Assembly: GCF_040678635.1 (NCBI RefSeq)
Contig: NZ_JBFATZ010000007.1
Span: 248,001 to 312,000, forward strand
Direction of reading: 5' to 3'
Length of the DNA: 64,000 nt
Origin: Thermopolyspora sp040678635
Lineage (GTDB): Bacteria > Actinomycetota > Actinomycetes > Streptosporangiales > Streptosporangiaceae
Position numbers and translations under genes: made by a program. Below, one piece after another: positions 59,450-64,000 of the stretch (the first letter of the stretch is position 1; the number at the start of each line of letters is the position of its first letter). The notes beneath the pieces are model-generated. The model was given only the letters and a program-made list of their open reading frames with translations. It had not been told where the DNA came from and made no database searches.

Positions 59450-59461
59450 TGACGGCCGTCA
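59450..59461. promoter_or_regulatory. 12-bp palindrome TGACGGCCGTCA before the SDR operon
   Basis: Perfect copy of the 12-bp palindrome seen at 54181-54192, here 50 bp upstream of the leftward SDR start. A match at both promoters of a regulator and a nearby catabolic operon is what a shared operator would look like. Confidence 0.65.
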
Positions 59462-59894
59462 AGAATGTGCTGCATTACTTCCGCTTGGCGGGAAAGCCCT
59501 TACCCCGCAGGCGGAACGATGCGGCGCGCCGAGACGGGTCAAGACATGGTGGTGAGCCGCCGACGCCGGATCAGGCGCGGCGCGGGGCCGCCGGGTGAGT
59601 CGGTGCGGGGGAGGGGCATGCAGGCGGGCGCGACGGCGAGGCCCGACCCGCGCCGGGCGTCGGCCGGGCGCCCCGGCCAGGGCGCCGCTCCCGGCGGCGG
59701 GGGTCACACGGCGGCCGCGTGCCATCAGCGGCACCAGCTGTCGACGGCGGGGGCCGCGGCGAGTGGGGGTGAAGAGGTCATCCGGGGTGGAGTGCCGCGG
59801 TTGGGCTGGGCTTTCGGCCAGGCTGAGAACGGGTCGCCGGCCTATGGGCGGCGGATGAGATGCGCGCCGGTGCGGCCCAGCGCGTGCGGCCCGG

Positions 59895-60152
59895 CGCGTG
59901 GGGGCCGCGTGTGGGGACGGCGTGTGGGGACGGCGTGTGGGGACGGTGCGTAGGGACGGCGTGTGGGGACGGCGTGTGGGGACGGTGCGTAGGGACGGTG
60001 CGTAGGGACGGTGCGTGGAGACGGCGTGTGGGGACGGCGTGTAGCGACGGCGTGTGGGGACGGTGCGTGGGGGCCGCGGGTGCGGACGGCGTGTGGGGAC
60101 GGTGTGTAGGGGCCGCGGGTGCGGACGGCGTGTGGGGACGGCGCGTGGTGGG
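59895..60152. repeat. 13-bp minisatellite
   Basis: About 15 copies of a 13-bp unit (GTGTGGGGACGGC / GCGTAGGGACGGT and variants) with two longer GGGGGCCGCGGGTGCGGACGG insertions. It makes up a third of the 809-bp gap (59462-60270) between the SDR operon and the small peptide gene; the remaining sequence (59462-59894) shows no gene on either strand. Confidence 0.92.
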
Positions 60153-60203
60153 GGGAGGGCGGCGGAACGGTCACCGTATGTTCACCGAACGGACATCTTT
60201 CCG

Positions 60204-60222
60204 CGTCCCTAGCCTCACCTAA
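60204..60222. promoter_or_regulatory. Possible partial iron box (DmdR/IdeR-like)
   Basis: TAGCCTCACCTAA (60210-60222) matches the well-conserved side of the 19-bp actinobacterial iron box TTAGGTTAGGCTAACCTAA at 12 of 13 positions; the other arm is poor. It lies 49 bp before the small peptide gene. Confidence 0.35.
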
Positions 60223-60270
60223 AGCGGACAAAGATGGCTATAGCACCATCTTCTACCTGTGAGGTTCACC

Positions 60271-60408
60271 GTGCCCGCATTCCTCGGCTCGTTGCTCGCC
60301 AAGGCGGCCGTCATGCTGCTTGAAGCCCTCATCGCCGAGCTCGTCCAAGCGTTGATCAGCGGAATGTTCCGCAAGGCCGGCGCGCGCCTGGCCATGCAGA
60401 TGGCCTGA
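60271..60408 (+). CDS. 45-residue hydrophobic/amphipathic peptide
   Basis: Product of 45 residues: MPAFLGSLLAKAAVMLLEALIAE, then LVQALISGMFRKAGARLAMQMA. It is one long amphipathic to hydrophobic helix with a basic end, no Cys, no signal-peptide cleavage site. GTG 60271 has GAGG 7 nt upstream. Codon third positions are G/C-rich as in real genes. It resembles small membrane-associated or secreted peptides but I recognise no family. It stands alone and may be controlled by an iron-box-like site. Confidence 0.5.
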   Translation: MPAFLGSLLAKAAVMLLEALIAELVQALISGMFRKAGARLAMQMA

Positions 60409-60498
60409 CGGCGCGCCGGCCGGAACTCGCGGGTGGTGGGACGGCTGGCCGACGGCGGCGAATCGGGATGGATCAGGTGGATCGCGCCGGAGCCCGGC

Positions 60499-61092
60499 TC
60501 ACGGCCGGCCCTTGGGCTCTCCCTTCGCCTCAGTCTTCGTCCCAGCGCCGGCCCGTGCCCTGGGCTCGCTCTTGCCTTCGGCCGCGTACGGAGCCCTCGC
60601 CCCGGCGGCGGGGCCTCCCGGCGGCTCGGCGACCGTCTCGGTAGTAGGCCCGGTAGTAGTGCCGGTAGCCGGCCCAGTAGTCGGCCCGGCAGTCGGCGCA
60701 GTCGCCGGTTCGGTGGTCGGTTCGCCGGTACGCCGGGCACGCTGCCCTTCCCGGCGGACCCGCTGTCCTATCGCGGTGCCCACGCCGATGGCGACCGCGA
60801 CGGGCCACTCGATGGCGCCGAGGGCGGCCATGGCGCCGAGTCCGCCGTAGTAGGCCAGACGCGTGGGCGAAGGCAGGGCGGATCGGGCCGCCCGGGCGGC
60901 GCGCTCGGCCGGTTCGGTGGGCATGTGCGGCATGCGCAAGTGAGGGCGGTGGATGTGGACGCTCATCACCGGTGTGTCGAGCGCCAGCAGGTCGCGCTCG
61001 GGCGTGGTGCGCTCGCCCTGCCGCTCCCTTTCGGCCTGGGGCCCTTCCGAGACCTTCCCGGCGGTCGCTCGCGTGGTTTCGGTCATGGTCAT
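60499..61092 (-). CDS. Membrane protein with Pro/Thr-rich tail, unknown
   Basis: 197 residues. A charged N-terminus (1-55, MTMTETTRATAGKVSEG and HIHRPHLRMPHMP with possible metal-binding His) is followed by an Ala/Arg helix, two hydrophobic segments (LAYYGGLGAMAALGAIEW, PVAVAIGVGTAIG), then a Thr/Pro/Gly repeat tail (about 130-165) and a charged end. This layout suggests a small envelope-attached protein. Function unknown. ATG 61092 has GGGGGA 7 nt before it. The tail is encoded by imperfect GTAG/CCGG hexanucleotide-type DNA repeats. Confidence 0.6.
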   Translation of the reverse strand: MTMTETTRATAGKVSEGPQAERERQGERTTPERDLLALDTPVMSVHIHRPHLRMPHMPTEPAERAARAARSALPSPTRLAYYGGLGAMAALGAIEWPVAVAIGVGTAIGQRVRREGQRARRTGEPTTEPATAPTAGPTTGPATGTTTGPTTETVAEPPGGPAAGARAPYAAEGKSEPRARAGAGTKTEAKGEPKGRP

Positions 61093-61095
61093 GGA

Positions 61096-61440
61096 TCATT
61101 CCCCCTGCGACGATGCGGACAATTCATACAGCCTTGCCGCATGTGCAGATAAAAACCGGGATCTAACCCGATATGACGACACGTTTCCGCGCTTTTTAGC
61201 CGCACCTCGCTCCGCAGCCGCACTATCTGATCTACATTGTAAAGCTCTGTGCAGCACGTTGAGAATCGGCACGTGCGCCTGGCGCAGCACCAGCCGCCCC
61301 CGGTAGCGCACCTCGCGCAGCTCCACGCCCGAGCCCTCGCCGTGCTTGAATCCCGAGCGGCCCGGTTCCACCCTCGTGATCCTGGCAAGGGACGCCTGGA
61401 TGGCCGCTTCCGCCTCGCCTTGGCCGAGATCGGGAGCAGC
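61096..61440 (-). pseudogene. Probable gene remnant (enzyme fragment)
   Basis: The minus strand encodes ITRVEPGRSGFKHGEGSGVELREVRYRGRLVLRQAHVPILNV, which reads like the strand-rich part of an actinobacterial protein of copper amine oxidase-like type, and then abruptly becomes unconserved sequence to a stop at 61096. No start with a proper N-terminal domain lies upstream, and neighbouring frames up to about 61810 look decayed. I take it as a truncated gene; the family name is a guess from the KHGEGS/VRYRG pattern. Confidence 0.35.
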
Positions 61441-61818
61441 CCGAGGGCGTAGCGCTTGGTCCAGGGGGTTTCCACGGGGACTCCGGTCGGCTCGCCGTCA
61501 GCCGCTCCCCGGCAACGGCCATCGCGGTGCCTCCACCGGAGCGACCCAGGCGAAAACCGCCCTCCGCGCCGCCGTCGTCGGGTGGGCGTCCAGGCGTACG
61601 AACGACAGCGACATCGACGAGGCCGCCGCGCGGCCGGTTCGGGCCGCGGGACTGCCGCCGGAGGACCCGGCCGAAACCCTTGTCGGGCCGGTACGGCGGG
61701 CGGGCCATCGTGCCGACGACGTGGCGCTGCCGGTGCCGGAGGCGCGCGGCGAGGTCGCGACCATGCCGTAATCGGCGTCGGGCCGAAACACCATCGCGGC
61801 GACGATACCGTGTGACGA

Positions 61819-62313
61819 GTGGAGGAGATCGATCGCCGTATCGTCACGCTGCTGGCCAAGGACGGCCGCATGAGCTTTACCGACCTGGCCAGGGAGACCG
61901 GACTTTCGGTGTCGGCGGTGCACCAGCGAGTGCGGCGGCTGGAGAAGCGCGGGGTGATCCGCGGCTACGCGGCCCTGGTCGACTACGACGCGATCGGCCT
62001 GCCGCTCACCGCGTTCATCTCGATCAAGCCGATCGACCCCGCCGCGCCCGACGACGCCCCGCAGCGGCTGCAGCACCTGGCGGCGATCGAGTCGTGCCAC
62101 AGCGTGGCCGGGGATGAAAGCTACATCCTCAAGGTCCGGGTCGCTTCGCCGCAGGGGCTGGAGGACCTGCTGCAGCGCATCCGCGCCGCCGCCAACGTCT
62201 CCACCCGCACGACGGTCGTGCTGAGCACTCCGTACGACTACCGCGCCCCCGACATCTCCGGCGGCGTCGGGCGGGGAAACGGCGGCGGACGCGAGGACGA
62301 CGAGAAGGGGTAA
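61819..62313 (+). CDS. Lrp/AsnC family transcriptional regulator
   Basis: 164-residue feast/famine regulator. N-terminal winged helix IDRRIVTLLAKDGRMSFTDLARETGLSVSAVHQRVRRLEKRGVIRGY, then the RAM effector domain (LTAFISIKPID, ESCHSVAGDESYILKVRVASPQGLEDLLQRIRA). The C-terminal Gly/Arg/Asp tail is unconserved. It probably binds an amino acid. GTG 61819 is the family-typical start two residues before the conserved EIDRRI. Runs toward the HelR-type gene but 60 bp apart, so not clearly co-transcribed. Confidence 0.9.
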   Translation: MEEIDRRIVTLLAKDGRMSFTDLARETGLSVSAVHQRVRRLEKRGVIRGYAALVDYDAIGLPLTAFISIKPIDPAAPDDAPQRLQHLAAIESCHSVAGDESYILKVRVASPQGLEDLLQRIRAAANVSTRTTVVLSTPYDYRAPDISGGVGRGNGGGREDDEKG

Positions 62314-62373
62314 TCTCGACGGAAATGCTATTGTGGCTACTTATCGTTCGCCCGCGTCGCACCCATCACACCG

Positions 62374-64000
62374 GTGAATGACGCAACACGGCGCACAAGA
62401 ACACCAAAAGGCCCGGAGAACCCCATTTTCACCAATGCTAGTGGCAGGCCAACCGCCCGTCAAACCGAGCTGGCCAAGGAGCAGCGATACGTCACCACCC
62501 TGTACGACCGGCTCGACCTGCTGCGGGAGCGAACCAAACGACAACTCGACGAGGTCCTGGCCCAGGGCGGCGGCGGCACCCACCAGAACCGCTCCGAACG
62601 CGACACCTTCGCCAACATGTACACCGACCGGCTGGCCAGGCTGTGGGCCGTGGAGAACGGGCTGTGCTTCGGCCGGCTGGACCTGGCCGCCGGAACCACG
62701 GACGCCGCGGACATCGGGGACACCACGAACACCACGAACACCGGGGACATCCGGGAGGCCGGGGACAGCGGGGACGCCGGGCGTACCGGCGGGGGCTCCG
62801 CGGACCCCAGCGAGACGAACGCGACCGTCTCGCACTACATCGGGCGGATCGGACTGACCGACGACGGCCAGCGACGGCTGCTGATCGACTGGCGGGCGCC
62901 GGTGGCCCAGCCCTTCTACCGGGCCACCCCGGCGGCCCCCATGGGCGTGCGACGCCGCCGCCACCTGCGCACCAAGGGCCGCGAGGTGATCGCGGTGGAC
63001 GACGACCTGCTGGACCTGGACAACCTCACCGACGCCGACCGGGCCACCCTGAACGGCGAGGCCGCCCTGCTCGCCGCGCTGAGCGAGAAGCGCACCGGCC
63101 GCATGCGCGACATCGTCGCCACCATCCAGGCCGAGCAGGACCGCATCATCCGCGCCGACCTCAACGGCGTCCTGGTCGTCCAGGGCGGCCCCGGCACCGG
63201 CAAGACGGTCGTCGCCCTGCACCGGGCCGCCTACCTGCTCTACACCCACCGGGAGCGGCTGGAACGCCGGGGCGTGCTCATCGTCGGCCCCAACCCGACC
63301 TTCCTGCGCTACATCGAACAGGTCCTGCCGTCGCTGGGCGAGACCGACGTCCTGCTCGCCACCGTCGCCGAGCTCTACCCCGGGGTGAGCGCCACGGCGA
63401 CCGAGGACGAGCGGACGGCGGCCCTCAAGGGCGAGCTCCGGATGGCCGACGTGCTGGCGGCGGCCGTACGCGAGCGGCAGCGCATGCCCCGCCACCCCAT
63501 GGAGATCAAACTCGACCGCTACACCCTCCGGCTCGACCACCGCACGCTGGAGGCGGCCGGGCAGCGCGCCGCCCGCTCCCGCCGCCCGCACAACCAGGCG
63601 CGCGCGGTGGTGGTACGGCACCTGCTGAACGCGCTGGCCCGGCAGGCGGCCCGCCGGCTCGGCAAGGGCCTGATCGACGACGCCGAGCTGGAGGACCTGC
63701 GCGAGGACCTGCGCACCGAGCCCGCCGTCCGCGCCGCGCTCAACCGCGTGTGGCCCTACCTCACGCCGCAGCAACTGCTCATCGGCCTCTACACCTCCCC
63801 CGAGCGGATGGAACGGGCCGGGCTGGACGCCGGGGAGCGGGAGCTGCTGGCACGCGATCGGCCCCAGCCCGGCGAGCCGTACTGGACCGAGGCCGACGTG
63901 CCCCTGCTGGACGAGGCGGCCGAGCTGCTCGGCGACATCGACGAGGGGGTGCTGCGCGCCGCCGCCACGCAGGCCGAGGAGGAGGCCGCCGCGCTGCGCG
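62374..64000 (+). CDS. HelR/HelD-type RNA polymerase recycling ATPase (5' part)
   Basis: UvrD-like superfamily 1 ATPase that binds RNA polymerase; runs off the window, so only about 542 N-terminal residues are seen. Coiled-coil N-terminus (ELAKEQRYVTTLYDRLDLLRERTKRQLDE), HYIGRIGLTDDGQRRLLIDWRAPVAQPFYRAT, Walker A GGPGTGKTVVALHRAAYLLYTHRERL (about 274) and GPNPTFLRYIEQVLPSLGE match HelD/HelR proteins, some of which protect against rifampicin. GTG 62374 is the most upstream start in frame; there is no good ribosome binding site, and a TACTTAT box lies about 35 nt before it. A Thr/Asp/Gly repeat (about 110-145) interrupts the N-domain. Confidence 0.85.
   Translation, partial: MNDATRRTRTPKGPENPIFTNASGRPTARQTELAKEQRYVTTLYDRLDLLRERTKRQLDEVLAQGGGGTHQNRSERDTFANMYTDRLARLWAVENGLCFGRLDLAAGTTDAADIGDTTNTTNTGDIREAGDSGDAGRTGGGSADPSETNATVSHYIGRIGLTDDGQRRLLIDWRAPVAQPFYRATPAAPMGVRRRRHLRTKGREVIAVDDDLLDLDNLTDADRATLNGEAALLAALSEKRTGRMRDIVATIQAEQDRIIRADLNGVLVVQGGPGTGKTVVALHRAAYLLYTHRERLERRGVLIVGPNPTFLRYIEQVLPSLGETDVLLATVAELYPGVSATATEDERTAALKGELRMADVLAAAVRERQRMPRHPMEIKLDRYTLRLDHRTLEAAGQRAARSRRPHNQARAVVVRHLLNALARQAARRLGKGLIDDAELEDLREDLRTEPAVRAALNRVWPYLTPQQLLIGLYTSPERMERAGLDAGERELLARDRPQPGEPYWTEADVPLLDEAAELLGDIDEGVLRAAATQAEEEAAALR

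Noticed and set aside
59895..60152. CRISPR-like array
   Set aside because: The 13-bp units are contiguous with no spacers and there are no cas genes in the window.

Overview
The window is 64 kb of very GC-rich DNA (NNC/NNG codon bias throughout, many GTG starts, 4-nt ATGA/GTGA gene overlaps) from a filamentous-type actinomycete. Gene content (HelY, HelR-type helicase, MHS and DHA2 transporters, NarL/LuxR two-component systems, an actinobacterial group 1h [NiFe]-hydrogenase) fits Streptosporangiales or Streptomycetales, but no rRNA or single-copy phylogenetic marker is present to settle the genus. I saw no tRNA, rRNA, insertion sequence or CRISPR array. An assembly gap of 98 N lies at 35772-35869.

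Layout. 45-6206: housekeeping genes (YegS-like lipid kinase, HelY helicase, 5'-3' exonuclease, M24 peptidase). 6453-11761: a sugar-acid catabolic locus (enolase-superfamily dehydratase/cycloisomerase, KdgD, uronate-dehydrogenase-like epimerase) transcribed leftward, divergent from a LacI regulator and aldose epimerase, with two matching LacI-type palindromes in the shared promoter region. 11821-22684: mixed genes (secreted endonuclease/phosphatase-fold protein, MHS transporter, NarL-type two-component pair, alpha/beta hydrolase, muconolactone-isomerase-like protein, MerR regulator with a dyad upstream of a DHA2 exporter, TerC). 23116-27678: a MacB/FtsX-type ABC exporter operon.

28034-49001 is the centrepiece: a hydrogen-oxidation locus. 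hypA-hypB and an AraC regulator run leftward. A long rightward array carries a DUF1641-like protein, the hydrogenase small and large subunits, a maturation protease with an extra C-terminal domain, a TPR protein, a small unknown, a NifU-C-like protein lacking one motif Cys, an NHL beta-propeller, hypF, hypC, a SIS-HupF/HypC fusion, a GmhA-like SIS protein, hypE, a second hypC, hypD and a HypD-linked protein of unknown function. Together they can make the NiFe(CN)2CO cofactor (HypF/HypE for cyanide; HypC/HypD for the Fe scaffold; HypA/HypB for Ni), insert it and process the large subunit. The small subunit has no Tat signal and there is no cytochrome b partner, so the enzyme is predicted to be cytoplasmic or peripherally attached, as expected for the group that scavenges atmospheric H2.

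49500-53028: a three-gene signalling operon (histidine kinase, kinase-like partner, LuxR regulator). 53090-59399: an S33-type hydrolase remnant, an RraA-family protein, a PaaX-like regulator, then a leftward CoA/alcohol catabolic operon (SDR, amidohydrolase, acyl-CoA synthetase, MaoC hydratase). An identical 12-bp palindrome lies before the PaaX-like gene and before the SDR gene. 60271-64000: a 45-residue peptide gene, a Pro/Thr-tailed membrane protein, a gene remnant, an Lrp/AsnC regulator, and the 5' part of a HelR/HelD-type RNA-polymerase-recycling ATPase that runs off the end.

A recurring oddity is tandem repetition: at least fifteen GC-rich minisatellites with unrelated units (6 to 176 bp) fill intergenic spaces and have entered the coding ends of several hydrogenase-maturation and signalling genes. 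The 175-bp array causes the assembly gap.
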